Below the pieces are notes generated by a model that was given only the letters and a program-made list of their open reading frames with translations, did no database searches and was not told where the DNA came from. A DNA stretch of 64,000 nucleotides from Marinifilum_A sediminis (GTDB lineage Bacteria; Bacteroidota; Bacteroidia; Bacteroidales; Marinifilaceae). A program made the position numbers and the translations under genes. Positions 9,215 through 19,154 of this stretch are shown piece after piece. Positions within the stretch are counted from its first letter, which is position 1. Each line of letters begins with the position of its first letter. Where the stretch lies: positions 1 to 64,000 of the forward strand of contig CANMCX010000011.1 of NCBI GenBank assembly GCA_947496465.1, read 5' to 3'.

Positions 9215-10105
9215 TTAAGCTCTTAACAATTGATAATCTTGTTTTTTGTAGATAAACCAAAATAGGATAATACATGCTGAACAAAGCAAGCTGGCAAGTA
9301 AAGATCCTTCGAAACCAAATTTACCACCTGTAAGTAATTCGCTTCCAGTTATGGTTTGAGAAATTAAAGTGTCTGTATTTGTTCCGCTAACTTCGAAACC
9401 AAAAATCGGTCCTTGAAAAAAGTTCCAGCTAAAATGTAGAGCTATGGGAAACCAAAGATTCTTTGTGAAAATATAGCTGATTCCTAAAAGCAATCCAGCT
9501 AACAAGATATTTGTAATTCCTAGAAATGAAACATTAGGGTTAAATAGATGCATTACTGTGAATAAGAGTGCTGATAAAAGTAGTGCTAAGTAACGATTCA
9601 TAGAATCCATAAAATTGGGAAGAATATATCCGCGAACAAATACCTCTTCATTAATAGAAACCAAGATAAAAATTAGAATACTTTGAAATAAACTAATGAA
9701 ATTAAAATTTATTGCAGTAATACTTAGGTTTCCATTTATCCATAATATTAAGGTTCCTATTCCCATTAGTAATGAACCTGTGAGTAGACCGTACAAGATA
9801 TCCTTACTTCTGTTTTTAAGCGAGAAACCTATATCATTTAGTTCTCTTCTATCTATAAATCGAGTGAAAATCCAAACAATAGTCAAAGTACCTATAGTAC
9901 CAAAAAACTGAACAATCAACATTTTACTTTGTTCTAGTATTGTTTGACTTATCGAAGATTCATTTATTAATGAATCGATAATTAGTTTGCTTATTACTTT
10001 TCCTACTAGCAAGAATATAATTGTAACAATTAGGAAGGGTATAATAATAAGTAAGGCACGTAACCAGCCTTTTTTAATTGCTGGGTTTTGGATTGATTCA
10101 TTCAT
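9215..10105 (-). CDS. CPBP-family intramembrane metalloprotease
   Basis: 296 residues with about eight hydrophobic segments. The three CPBP (Abi/CAAX protease) motifs are visible: EE-x3-R in NEEVFVRGYI, F-x3-H in FTVMHLFN and H-x3-N in HFSWNFFQG. These residues form the intramembrane active site of Rce1-like proteases. Substrates of bacterial members are mostly unknown. It leads an apparent operon with a class D beta-lactamase 4 nt downstream, which hints at, but does not prove, a role in envelope stress. Confidence 0.85.
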   Translation of the reverse strand: MNESIQNPAIKKGWLRALLIIIPFLIVTIIFLLVGKVISKLIIDSLINESSISQTILEQSKMLIVQFFGTIGTLTIVWIFTRFIDRRELNDIGFSLKNRSKDILYGLLTGSLLMGIGTLILWINGNLSITAINFNFISLFQSILIFILVSINEEVFVRGYILPNFMDSMNRYLALLLSALLFTVMHLFNPNVSFLGITNILLAGLLLGISYIFTKNLWFPIALHFSWNFFQGPIFGFEVSGTNTDTLISQTITGSELLTGGKFGFEGSLLASLLCSACIILFWFIYKKQDYQLLRA

Positions 10106-10162
10106 GATTTAGTAAATTGATTAGTTGTTTGTAAAGTTAACAAAACAGATATATCATTTAAT

Positions 10163-10193
10163 AAAAAAAGCTTGCTTCTTTTGAAGCAAGCTT
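10163..10193 (-). terminator. Intrinsic terminator after gdhA
   Basis: On the minus strand an 11-bp perfect stem (10168-10178 with 10183-10193, loop of four) is followed by seven T, just after the gdhA stop. Confidence 0.9.
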
Positions 10194-10213
10194 AAATTAT
10201 ATTCAAGAACTAT

Positions 10214-11569
10214 TTATACAATTCCTTGAGACATCATTGCATTGGCAACTTTAACAAAGCCTCCAATGTTGGCTCCATTAACGTAATTCACAAAACCATT
10301 AGATGATTTTCCAAATTTTACGCAAGTGGTATGAATATCTTTCATGATGCGTTTTAAATGGTTATCAACTTCATCACGAGTCCAACTAATGCGCATTGCA
10401 TTTTGCGACATTTCAAGACCAGAAACAGCAACTCCACCGGCATTAGCCGCTTTACCTGGTCCATAAAGAATTTCATTTTCCAAATAAACTTCAACAGCCT
10501 CAGGTGTTGAAGGCATATTTGCACCTTCCGAAACACAAATACATCCATTTTCAATTAATGTTTTTGCTTCTTCTTCATTAATTTCATTTTGAGTTGCACT
10601 AGGTAAAGCAACATCACATTTAACTCCCCAAGGTCTCTCTCCAGGGAAATATCCAACTTTGTATTTGTTGGCATACTCTTCAATACGACCTCGTTTTACA
10701 TTTTTAAGACGCATTACAAAAGCTAGTTTTTCACCATCAATTCCATCAGGATCGTAAATAAAACCAGATGAATCTGATAATGTAACCACCTTTCCTCCAA
10801 GTTCATTTACTTTTTCGACAGTAAACTGAGCTACATTTCCAGAACCTGAAACAGTAACAATTTTATCTTTAAGGCTATCACCTTTAGCCATTAACATTTC
10901 CTGTGCAAAATAGACATTACCATATCCAGTTGCTTCAGGACGTATTAAACTTCCACCCCATTCAGCACCTTTACCAGTTAAAACACCAGTAAATTCATTG
11001 CGAAGACGCTTGTACTGTCCAAACATAAAACCAATTTCGCGACCGCCAACACCAATATCGCCGGCAGGAACATCGGTATTCGGACCAATGTGTTTGCAAA
11101 GTTCTGTCATAAAACTCTGGCAAAAACGCATTACTTCGCCGTCTGATTTTTGTTTCGGATCAAAGTCAGATCCACCTTTACCACCTCCCATTGGAAGCGT
11201 TGTTAAACTATTTTTAAAAACTTGTTCGAAGGCAAGGAATTTAAGAATTCCCAAATTTACAGTTGGGTGAAAGCGGAGACCACCTTTATAAGGTCCAATA
11301 GCACTATTCATCTCAACTCTGTAGCCTCGGTTTACTTGAACTTCTCCTCTGTCGTCAACCCATGGAACTCTAAAAATTAACACTCTTTCTGGCTCGGAGA
11401 TGCGCTCCAGAATTTTGGCAGTTTTGTACTTTGGATTTTCTTCAAGAAAAGGAAGTAAGGATTCAACTACTTCGTGAACAGCCTGATGGAATTCAATTTC
11501 TCCTGGAGTTCTGTTGATCAGATTGTCCATAAATTCCTTGCTGGAAGGGGCTTTTAACATGGTTGTCAT
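10214..11569 (-). CDS. gdhA: NADP-specific glutamate dehydrogenase
   Basis: 451 residues, the usual size of the hexameric bacterial enzyme. The Glu/Leu/Phe/Val dehydrogenase signature LPMGGGKGGSDFDPK (~122-136) holds the catalytic Lys, and the Rossmann motif GSGNVAQFTVEK lies near residue 240. It assimilates ammonium by reductive amination of 2-oxoglutarate. It is transcribed divergently from the PPDK-like gene across a ~220-bp intergenic region and ends at a strong terminator. The family size and GGGKGGSD motif favour the NADP-dependent class. Confidence 0.95.
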   Translation of the reverse strand: MTTMLKAPSSKEFMDNLINRTPGEIEFHQAVHEVVESLLPFLEENPKYKTAKILERISEPERVLIFRVPWVDDRGEVQVNRGYRVEMNSAIGPYKGGLRFHPTVNLGILKFLAFEQVFKNSLTTLPMGGGKGGSDFDPKQKSDGEVMRFCQSFMTELCKHIGPNTDVPAGDIGVGGREIGFMFGQYKRLRNEFTGVLTGKGAEWGGSLIRPEATGYGNVYFAQEMLMAKGDSLKDKIVTVSGSGNVAQFTVEKVNELGGKVVTLSDSSGFIYDPDGIDGEKLAFVMRLKNVKRGRIEEYANKYKVGYFPGERPWGVKCDVALPSATQNEINEEEAKTLIENGCICVSEGANMPSTPEAVEVYLENEILYGPGKAANAGGVAVSGLEMSQNAMRISWTRDEVDNHLKRIMKDIHTTCVKFGKSSNGFVNYVNGANIGGFVKVANAMMSQGIV

Positions 11570-11790
11570 GGTAAAAAATGTTTAAGTTAGACATGATTCA
11601 TTTTGGGTGTAATTAGAAAGTAGCCTTTTGGATAACTACTTACTCTATTAAAGGTATGAAAGAAATCATTTAAGGTCAAGCTGTTAGATCTCGTTTAATT
11701 TTTTTAAATTTAGAAGAGCCCACAAATAGTACACGAGTCAGGAAAATTGAGCTTTAATTTTTATTGTATCTACGTAAGAAACCCAAAACT

Positions 11791-14700
11791 ATGAGTTCAG
11801 AAGTTGATAAAACACCAGGAATCAATAAGATATTAGCCGAAAATATTGAGCGTTTGAAAGAATTGGCTGCAATTAATCAAACTACCGGCATTATTAAAGA
11901 AGGAAAATCAATAGAAGACACACTTCAGCAAATCTGTTTTATCCTGCCTCGTGCCTGGCAATATCCAGAGTTTACAGTTGCCAGAATTATTTTTGATGGA
12001 CAGGAATATTTGAGTTCAGGTTTTCGTTTGTCGCAATGGACAATGACTCAGGAATTCATGAGTATTGATAATAGAAGTGGTAGAATTGAAATTTGTTACG
12101 TAAAGAAGTTTCCAACTATCGATGAAGGTCCATTCTTGAAGGAGGAGCGGCATTTGGTAGAAAATTTAGCTCATATTATTGTGGGTTATATCAATAGTGA
12201 AACAGGAAAACAACTATTGTCGAGAGTTAAGGAAGATATTGACGATACTAAAAAAGAAATAGTTGGTCCGTATGTTCCCGTAACCAATAGAAAATTACTC
12301 CAGAACTTTCTGAATAAAAATAATGCAGATAGGGATATTTATCATGATTTGATGCCTTTTAAGGTGAAAGAAATTTTATTGGTAGCAAACCTGTACGATG
12401 CATACTGTATTGAAAGGGAGGGTAAATTTTCGGAGCAAATTTTAGGTGAGTATCATCAATTAAATTTGACATCAATGCCTAGGGTGACAGGAGTTTCCAC
12501 TCTTGAAGAAACTATGGAGCAACTGCATACTAAGCATTTTGATATGATTATTTTAATGGTTGGTGTGGATAAGAATACTCCTATTGAATATAGCGAAAGA
12601 ATTAAAAAAGAGTTCCCTTACATCTCAATTTTCCTTCTTCTTAACAATGATGCAGATATTGCTCTTTTTGAAGAACAAAGAACAGAATTAACAGGTGTGG
12701 ATAAAATATTCGTGTGGAATGGAGAGTCTCAGGTGTTTTTTGCCATGATTAAATCTCTTGAAGATAAGGTTAATGTAGATAATGACACTAAAATTGGTCT
12801 CTCGAGAGTTATTTTGTTGGTTGAAGATTCTGCGAAATATTATTCAAGATATATGCCAATGTTGTATCAAAGTGTATTGGCACAAACACAACGAATAATT
12901 GATGATGTAAGCACTGATGCACAATACAAGATTCTTAGATTAAGGGCACGACCAAAAATACTTTTAGCTTCGAATTACGAGGAAGCCATGAATATCTATC
13001 ATAAGTTTCGAGAGTTTTTACTGTGTTTAATATCTGATGTGAAATTTAAAAAGGAAGGAGTATTCGAAGAAGATGCAGGTATTCAGTTGGTAAAGGAAAT
13101 AAAAGGGGTTTATCCAAATTTACCTGTAATACTGCAATCATCAGATGTAACAAATGCAGCTTTTGCCTTTAAATTGAAATGTAGTTTTATCAATAAGAAT
13201 TCTGAAACATTACGTCATGATATTCGATTATTTATTCGTCAGTTTTTAGGCTTTGGCGATTTTGTTTACAAAGATGCCGATGGAAATGAAATTGCTACCG
13301 CTAAATCATTAAAAGAGTTTGAAGAATATTTGTATCATATTCCAGCAGAATCATTGGTTTATCATGCCAATAAAAATCATTTTTCGCTTTGGTTAATGGC
13401 TCGTGGAGAGATTCGCATTGCTAAAATGATTGCGCCCTATAACATCAGCGATTTTAAATCGGCTGAAGATGTAAGGGATTACCTGATTAATGTGATTCAG
13501 AATTATCGTAACGAAAAAAATAAAGGTAAGGTTGTTGAGTTTAATACAGATCATATTTTAAATGCACATAATATTGTTACTCTATCGACAGGATCATTAG
13601 GAGGTAAAGGTAGAGGATTAGCCTTTATTAATTCTATGCTTTTCAATTTAGATTTAAGCAGGTATGTAAAAGATATCAATATAAAAGCTCCGATGACGGC
13701 TGTGATTGGTGTGGATGAATATGAATCATTTTTGGATCGAAATAACCTGTTGGATAAGACGAAAGAAATATATGATTTCAAGGAAGTTCAACAACTATTT
13801 TTAGTTTCGGATCTCACCATTCGTTTGGTTCAAAAAATTAGAATCTTGCTCATGAATTTTGATCAGCCTTTGGCAATTCGATCTTCTGGCTTGTTTGAGG
13901 ATTCATTATTACAACCTGTTGCGGGAGTTTTTCAAACCTATTTGGTACCAAATAATCATCCTGATTTAAACCAACGAGTAAAGCAGGTTACTGATGCCAT
14001 AAAGCTAGTTTATGCGTCAATTTTCTCCGAAGAATCTCGAGCAAATGTAAATGCTTTAAATTATAAGATTGAAGAGGAAAAAATGGCGGTAGTCATTCAG
14101 GAAGTGGTGGGAAACAGATATAAAGATGCCTTCTATCCGCACATTTCAGGAGTAGCACAGTCTTACAATTATTATCCTTTTGGGCATATGAAACCTGAGG
14201 AAGGATATGCTGTTATAGCTGTCGGTTTGGGTAAATATGTGGTTGATGGAGAAAAAGCTTTCCGTTTTTCACCAGTTTTTCCTACTATAGAGAACAATTC
14301 TCCTAAGGATCAGTTTAAGAATTCTCAGGTTGAGTTTTATGCTGTGGATTTAAAGAAACAGGATATTGATTTAATGGAAGGAGAAACGGCAGGTTTAATT
14401 CGTTTGGATATAGACGATGCAGAAGAACATGGAAACCTGATGCACTGTGCGTCGGTCTACAATTCAGTAAATGATACGATAAGTCCGGGATTGGATGCTT
14501 ATGGTCCAAGAATTATCAATTTTGCAAATATTCTAAAGTACGATTATATTCCTTTGGCAAAAACCATCGAAATGGTTCTGGATATTGTAAAAGAAGCTAT
14601 GGGGTCGCCGATAGAGATTGAATTTGCTGTTGATTTAAGTAAGGATAAAGATGGTAAGGCTTCTTTTTACCTGTTGCAGATAAAACCTTTAATAGGGAAT

Positions 14701-15252
14701 GTTGACGATTACAATGTGAAATTAGAAGAGGTGGATAGAAATAAGCTTCTTCTTCTATCTGAAATGAGTATGGGAAATGGTTTGGTTGATGATGTAGTGG
14801 ATGTAATTTACATTTCTCCAGATCAATTTCATAAGGATATGACACTGGATATTGCATCGGTTATTTCATCGGTGAATGAGAAAATGAGGTATCAGAACAA
14901 GAATTATATTCTTATTGGACCAGGACGATGGGGAACCCGTGACAGATGGATTGGTATCCCGGTAAAATGGAATGATATTTCCAGTGCCAAACTAATTGTA
15001 GAAACCAGCTTTGAGGATTATCCTTTGGAAGCATCGTCGGGCTCGCATTTTTTCCACAATGTAACTTCGATGAATATTGGCTATTGTTCCATTCATCATC
15101 ACTCTGAGACTTCTTTTGTTGATTACGATTTACTAAGAAAACAAGATTTAGTAGCCGAGTATGGCGCTGTAAAACATATACGATTCAAAAAGCCTTTAAC
15201 TATTAAAATGGATGGTAAAAAACGATTGGCAATTGCCAATTGGAACTCTTAA
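11791..15252 (+). CDS. PEP/pyruvate-binding (PPDK N-terminal) domain protein with receiver-like domains
   Basis: About 1153 residues from the ATG at 11791; an in-frame TTG at 11764 is possible but adds only nine unremarkable residues. Order: a GAF-like N-terminal region (~10-145), two receiver-like segments (~195-300 and ~335-490, the second opening with ILLVEDSAKYYSRYMP), then an ATP-grasp PPDK/PEP-synthase N-terminal domain (~595-980) with STGSLGGKGRGLAF. The phosphohistidine swivel domain and the C-terminal PEP barrel of true PPDK are missing, so the full reaction is unlikely. It is divergent from gdhA. Its 3' end overlaps the convergent permease by 4 nt. Role unknown; a signalling or phosphotransfer function is an inference. 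Confidence 0.75.
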   Translation: MSSEVDKTPGINKILAENIERLKELAAINQTTGIIKEGKSIEDTLQQICFILPRAWQYPEFTVARIIFDGQEYLSSGFRLSQWTMTQEFMSIDNRSGRIEICYVKKFPTIDEGPFLKEERHLVENLAHIIVGYINSETGKQLLSRVKEDIDDTKKEIVGPYVPVTNRKLLQNFLNKNNADRDIYHDLMPFKVKEILLVANLYDAYCIEREGKFSEQILGEYHQLNLTSMPRVTGVSTLEETMEQLHTKHFDMIILMVGVDKNTPIEYSERIKKEFPYISIFLLLNNDADIALFEEQRTELTGVDKIFVWNGESQVFFAMIKSLEDKVNVDNDTKIGLSRVILLVEDSAKYYSRYMPMLYQSVLAQTQRIIDDVSTDAQYKILRLRARPKILLASNYEEAMNIYHKFREFLLCLISDVKFKKEGVFEEDAGIQLVKEIKGVYPNLPVILQSSDVTNAAFAFKLKCSFINKNSETLRHDIRLFIRQFLGFGDFVYKDADGNEIATAKSLKEFEEYLYHIPAESLVYHANKNHFSLWLMARGEIRIAKMIAPYNISDFKSAEDVRDYLINVIQNYRNEKNKGKVVEFNTDHILNAHNIVTLSTGSLGGKGRGLAFINSMLFNLDLSRYVKDINIKAPMTAVIGVDEYESFLDRNNLLDKTKEIYDFKEVQQLFLVSDLTIRLVQKIRILLMNFDQPLAIRSSGLFEDSLLQPVAGVFQTYLVPNNHPDLNQRVKQVTDAIKLVYASIFSEESRANVNALNYKIEEEKMAVVIQEVVGNRYKDAFYPHISGVAQSYNYYPFGHMKPEEGYAVIAVGLGKYVVDGEKAFRFSPVFPTIENNSPKDQFKNSQVEFYAVDLKKQDIDLMEGETAGLIRLDIDDAEEHGNLMHCASVYNSVNDTISPGLDAYGPRIINFANILKYDYIPLAKTIEMVLDIVKEAMGSPIEIEFAVDLSKDKDGKASFYLLQIKPLIGNVDDYNVKLEEVDRNKLLLLSEMSMGNGLVDDVVDVIYISPDQFHKDMTLDIASVISSVNEKMRYQNKNYILIGPGRWGTRDRWIGIPVKWNDISSAKLIVETSFEDYPLEASSGSHFFHNVTSMNIGYCSIHHHSETSFVDYDLLRKQDLVAEYGAVKHIRFKKPLTIKMDGKKRLAIANWNS

Positions 15253-16493
15253 TCGAATTGTATTGCTTTTGAAGGACTGATTTTTGTAATCAGATATGAT
15301 GGAATTAAAAGCATAGATACGGTTGCAATTAAACTGCCAATATTTAAGAGTATAAGATGACTTAATTTGAGATTTATTGGAACTGTTTCAACGTAATAAC
15401 TTGTAGGATCAAGAGGAATGATTTTAAAATAGTGTTGTATCAAGCAAATTGAAATGCCAATTACATTGCCCCAAATCATTCCTTTTCCAATAATCATTGA
15501 AGCTTGGTAAAGAAAAACTTTTCGGATAGACCAATTTGCTGTTCCCAGAGCTTTTAAGACGCCAATCATACTGGTTTTTTCAAGAATAATAATTAGTAAT
15601 CCCGATATCATGTTAAACCCTGCAACTAAAATCATTAAACCTAATATTACCCAAACATTAATATTCAGCATTTCGAGCCAACTAAAAATTTGAGGATATT
15701 TTCTATCAATACTCCTTACTTTTAAACTTGCGCCATCATCGGTGAACGAGCTGGCAGTAAATCCTTTTACTAAATGGGTAAGTTCCGATAATTCTTTAAA
15801 ATCATCAATGAAAATCTCATATCCACTAACTTCATGATCTTCCCAATCATTCAATTTTTGGATATGACGCATATCACAAATCAGAAAAAGTTTATCTAAT
15901 TCTTCTATTCCTGTATTGTAAATACCGGTAACGGTAAATCTTCTTTGTCGAGGTGGTTGCTGAATAAAATACACCGACAATTTATCGCCAATATTTAAAT
16001 TTAATAGAGAAGATAATTTTTCTGAAATTAAGATGTCATTGCTTTTTGTGCTATCAGGCAGTTGAATTGTATTTCCAGCAACTAGATGCTTTTTAAAAAA
16101 ATCCCAATCGTAATCTTTGGCAACTCCATTTAAAACAATTCCTTGAATTTCTGTTTTTGTTTTTAAAATTCCAGGTTTTGTGGCAAAGGTTTGAATGTGA
16201 CGAATTCCTCCTACATTTTCAATTGATTTGGTATCTATTAGGTTCTTGTCAATTGGTTGAGTTTCGAAGGAAGAATTGTTATCGTAATTGGTAACCTGTA
16301 TGTGAGAGCCAAAACCGATCACTTTATTCTTAATTTCCGATTTAAAACCAGTAACAATAGCAACTGCTAAAATCATTACACAGATCCCAAGAGAAATACT
16401 AACTTTAGCAATACTTATAATAGGATGAGAAATGTTTTTTTCTCCCTTTTCAGCAGATGTAATCTTTTTGGCTATAAACAGTTCTAGGTTCAA
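15249..16493 (-). CDS. FtsX/LolE-family ABC transporter permease
   Basis: 414 residues with one N-terminal transmembrane helix (~28-50), a large periplasmic MacB-PCD-like domain (~55-265) and three C-terminal helices (~280-305, ~330-360, ~378-400), the LolC/LolE layout. The N-terminus (ELFIAKKI, then HPIISIAKVSISLG) is typical of the Bacteroidota LolE-like group. It should work with an ATPase such as the LolD-like protein at 62568, extracting lipoproteins from the inner membrane. No ATPase gene adjoins it. Lol assignment is by family; a MacB-like exporter role is an alternative. Confidence 0.75.
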   Translation of the reverse strand: MNLELFIAKKITSAEKGEKNISHPIISIAKVSISLGICVMILAVAIVTGFKSEIKNKVIGFGSHIQVTNYDNNSSFETQPIDKNLIDTKSIENVGGIRHIQTFATKPGILKTKTEIQGIVLNGVAKDYDWDFFKKHLVAGNTIQLPDSTKSNDILISEKLSSLLNLNIGDKLSVYFIQQPPRQRRFTVTGIYNTGIEELDKLFLICDMRHIQKLNDWEDHEVSGYEIFIDDFKELSELTHLVKGFTASSFTDDGASLKVRSIDRKYPQIFSWLEMLNINVWVILGLMILVAGFNMISGLLIIILEKTSMIGVLKALGTANWSIRKVFLYQASMIIGKGMIWGNVIGISICLIQHYFKIIPLDPTSYYVETVPINLKLSHLILLNIGSLIATVSMLLIPSYLITKISPSKAIQFD

Positions 16494-16564
16494 ATTGAAA
16501 TTATTTTTGTTGAGAATAACACAAAAGTAGTAATTTCATGTTAACCTAATGGAAAATTAATAAA

Positions 16565-17764
16565 ATGAAGACTTTTTTAAGATATAATTTGATTGCCTTA
16601 TTATTGTTAGTGAATTCTTTTGCTTACTCCTGCACTACGGAATTAGAGAAAAAAATTGATTGTGGAGCCGATAATACTGTCGAATATTTGCCTTTATTAA
16701 AAGATAAAAAAATTGCAATTGTAGCCAATCCATCATCTTTAATTAAGAATGAACACTTGGTGGATTATTTAATTGCCAAGAATGTTAAAATCAAAAAAAT
16801 ATTTAGTCCGGAACATGGTTTTAGAGGGAAAGCTGATGCTGGAGAGAAAATTAAAAATGCAAAAGATAAATTAACAGGAATTCAAATTGTATCGCTTTAT
16901 GGTAAGCATTTTAAACCATCAATTTCAGATGTTAGAGGTATTGATATGATGCTTTTCGATCTGCAGGATGTTGGCGTGCGTTTTTATACCTACATATCTA
17001 CTTTACATTACGTGATGGAGATTTGTGCCGAGCAAAATATTCCTTTAATTGTACTGGATAGACCTAATCCTAATGCACATTATATCGATGGACCAGTTTT
17101 AGACATGCAATATTCTTCCTTTGTAGGAATGCACCCTGTACCTATTGTATATGGTATGACTATTGGCGAATATGCCAAAATGATTAATGGAGAAAAATGG
17201 TTGAAAAATGGTGTTCAGTGCGATTTAAAGGTTATTGCTTGTAAAAATTGGAATCGAGGTCAGAAATACCATTTGCCAGTTAAACCTTCTCCTAATTTGC
17301 CAAATTCGTTGTCAATAACACTATATCCATCTTTGTGTTTTTTCGAGGGAACATCTGTTAGTGCAGGTCGTGGAACCGATCATCCATTTCAATGTTATGG
17401 TCATCCATTTATGAATGAATCTTATTTTACTTTTACACCTAGAAGTATACCTGGAGCAAGCAAATACCCAAAATTTAAAGGTGAAAAATGCAATGGATTT
17501 GATTTACGATTGATGAATGAAGATTCTTTTAGAAATAGGAAGAAATTGGATTTGTCTTTTTTAATGACTGCCTATTCGCAATTAAAAGAAAAAGAGAAGT
17601 TTTTCAATGCTTTTTTTAGGAATTTAGCAGGAACAAATCAGTTAAAACAACAGCTTGAAAAAGGAATTTCAGAAGAGGAAATAAGAGAAAGTTGGAGTGA
17701 AGGTTTGAATAATTTCAAAATTATTAGAAGCAAGTATCTTATTTATTCTGAGGTGAAAAATTAA
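16565..17764 (+). CDS. namZ: DUF1343 protein, NamZ-type exo-beta-N-acetylmuramidase
   Basis: 399 residues with an N-terminal export signal; AYSC (Cys23) may be a weak lipobox. The family motifs FSPEHGFRG (~80-88), DLQDVGVRFYTYIS (~137-150) and FEGTSVSAGRGTDHPF (~260-275) are all present. Characterised members (B. subtilis NamZ/YbbC, Tannerella forsythia NamZ) cleave terminal MurNAc from the non-reducing end of peptidoglycan fragments. Together with the MltF-like and GH20 enzymes in this window this is consistent with wall turnover. The gene stands alone; the cell-wall role is taken from the family. Confidence 0.8.
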   Translation: MKTFLRYNLIALLLLVNSFAYSCTTELEKKIDCGADNTVEYLPLLKDKKIAIVANPSSLIKNEHLVDYLIAKNVKIKKIFSPEHGFRGKADAGEKIKNAKDKLTGIQIVSLYGKHFKPSISDVRGIDMMLFDLQDVGVRFYTYISTLHYVMEICAEQNIPLIVLDRPNPNAHYIDGPVLDMQYSSFVGMHPVPIVYGMTIGEYAKMINGEKWLKNGVQCDLKVIACKNWNRGQKYHLPVKPSPNLPNSLSITLYPSLCFFEGTSVSAGRGTDHPFQCYGHPFMNESYFTFTPRSIPGASKYPKFKGEKCNGFDLRLMNEDSFRNRKKLDLSFLMTAYSQLKEKEKFFNAFFRNLAGTNQLKQQLEKGISEEEIRESWSEGLNNFKIIRSKYLIYSEVKN

Positions 17765-17900
17765 TATAGAATTCAATTCATACATAGAGTTTTAAACAAT
17801 TAATGTAGTTGTAAAATTCGTAAAATTCAGATCTAATAATTTAGAACTTATCAAAATAATCGGTAAATTTAAGGGAGTAACAACCGAAAATTGAAAGAAA

Positions 17901-18482
17901 ATGGCATTTACCTTACAAATTGGCGATATCGCTCCGGAATTTAATTTGATAGCAACAGATGGGATTAAATATAAATTATCTGATTTTAAATCTTCGAAAC
18001 TTTTGGTTGTATTTTTTACCTGCAATCATTGTCCTTATGTTATAGGTTCAGATGAAGATACCAGGGCAATTGCTGAAAAATATATGCCTCACGGTGTTGA
18101 ATTTATTGGAATCAATTCGAATTCACCTAACACTTACGAAGAAGATGATTACGATCATATGGTAACCCGAATGGAGGAAAATGAATTTCCATGGGTTTAT
18201 TTATACGACGAATCACAGGAGGTTGCCGTTAATTATGGTGCATTAAGAACGCCTCATTATTACCTTTTCGATAGTGATAGGAAATTGATATATACAGGAA
18301 GAGCTGTTGATAATCCAAAGGATACATCTAAAGTTCAAGTTCGGGATTTGGAAAGAGCTATTGATGAATATTTAGCCGGGGAAAAAGTTTCGAAACCTGT
18401 TACTAATCCAATTGGCTGTAATGTGAAATGGGATGGAAAAGACAAACACTGGATGCCAGCAGACGCTTGCGATTTATTGTAG
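17901..18482 (+). CDS. Thioredoxin-fold (AhpC/TSA-like) protein with CNHC motif
   Basis: 193 residues, no signal peptide, predicted cytoplasmic. The start matches the peroxiredoxin/redoxin fold (GDIAPEFNLIATDG), and the redox motif is Cys41-Asn-His-Cys44-Pro-Tyr. The C-terminal tail with NPIGCNVKWDGK (~173-184) is typical of this redoxin subfamily. A thiol-disulfide or peroxide-reducing role is likely; the substrate is unknown. Single gene ending in a clear terminator. Confidence 0.8.
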   Translation: MAFTLQIGDIAPEFNLIATDGIKYKLSDFKSSKLLVVFFTCNHCPYVIGSDEDTRAIAEKYMPHGVEFIGINSNSPNTYEEDDYDHMVTRMEENEFPWVYLYDESQEVAVNYGALRTPHYYLFDSDRKLIYTGRAVDNPKDTSKVQVRDLERAIDEYLAGEKVSKPVTNPIGCNVKWDGKDKHWMPADACDLL

Positions 18483-18502
18483 GAAATTTTTATAAAAAAT
18501 TG

Positions 18503-18530
18503 AAGCAGTACTTTTAGTACTGCTTTTTTT
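18503..18530 (+). terminator. Intrinsic terminator after the redoxin gene
   Basis: Nine-bp perfect stem AAGCAGTAC/GTACTGCTT with a 5-nt loop, followed by a T-run. Confidence 0.9.
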
Positions 18531-18572
18531 GTGAGCAAGCGCAACCAAATCAATTGTTTAGCATCTAATAAA

Positions 18573-18618
18573 TAATTTAACCAACCAAATTAATAATCAT
18601 GAAAACCAAACTTCTATT
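18573..18618 (+). repeat. 46-bp direct repeat, copy 1
   Basis: These 46 bases are identical to 19155-19200. They cover the 5' leader and the first six codons of two neighbouring paralogous lipoprotein genes. Confidence 0.95.
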
Positions 18619-19099
18619 GATTTACCTGTTAATCCTTCCTGTTTTGATTATTTCTTGCGAAAGTGAAGGTGATATAAAGATTGTTGAATTTAATGAAGGG
18701 GAATTTTTAAGCAATAGAGAGAAGTGGAACAATTTAAAACTTCAGAATTATTCTTATGAGTATTCTAATTCAGGCTATTCTTATACCGGGATATCATCAC
18801 ATGTAAAAGTGATTGTTTCAAATGGAAATGAAATTAGTGTGAGTGAATTAAAAGAGAATGGAATTCAAGATCCAGATAAATATATAATTAATGATTTATT
18901 TGAAGAAATAGAAGCTAAATATCAAACTGATGGTATGCTTGATGAATCCAATGAGGTATATCTTGAAGAAATTGAAATACAGTATGATGGACAATTTTAT
19001 TATCCTATTGAAATACATTACATATATCATATTCCCGATGGAATGGTTGGAGTTTGGAATATGCACCAATACATTAGCAATTTTGTCTTTGAAGATTAA
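18599..19099 (+). CDS. DUF6174-like lipoprotein, paralogue A
   Basis: 166 residues, starting MKTKLLLIYLLI with lipobox IISC (Cys20). The remainder carries W-x3-KLQNYSYEYS (~42-57), then an alternating-strand region, resembling the DUF6174 pattern of short exported Bacteroidota proteins. Function unknown. It is followed 81 nt later by a paralogue with the same domain layout and an identical leader and signal start, so the pair arose by tandem duplication. The domain name is tentative. Confidence 0.65.
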   Translation: MKTKLLLIYLLILPVLIISCESEGDIKIVEFNEGEFLSNREKWNNLKLQNYSYEYSNSGYSYTGISSHVKVIVSNGNEISVSELKENGIQDPDKYIINDLFEEIEAKYQTDGMLDESNEVYLEEIEIQYDGQFYYPIEIHYIYHIPDGMVGVWNMHQYISNFVFED

Positions 19100-19154
19100 A
19101 AAGAAAATTTAAGTAGCTCATGTTTAAATGGAATTCGATTATTCTGCATATAAG

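Noticed and set aside
11764..11790. TTG start for the PPDK-like protein
   Set aside because: An ATG nine codons later is present and the added residues show nothing conserved.
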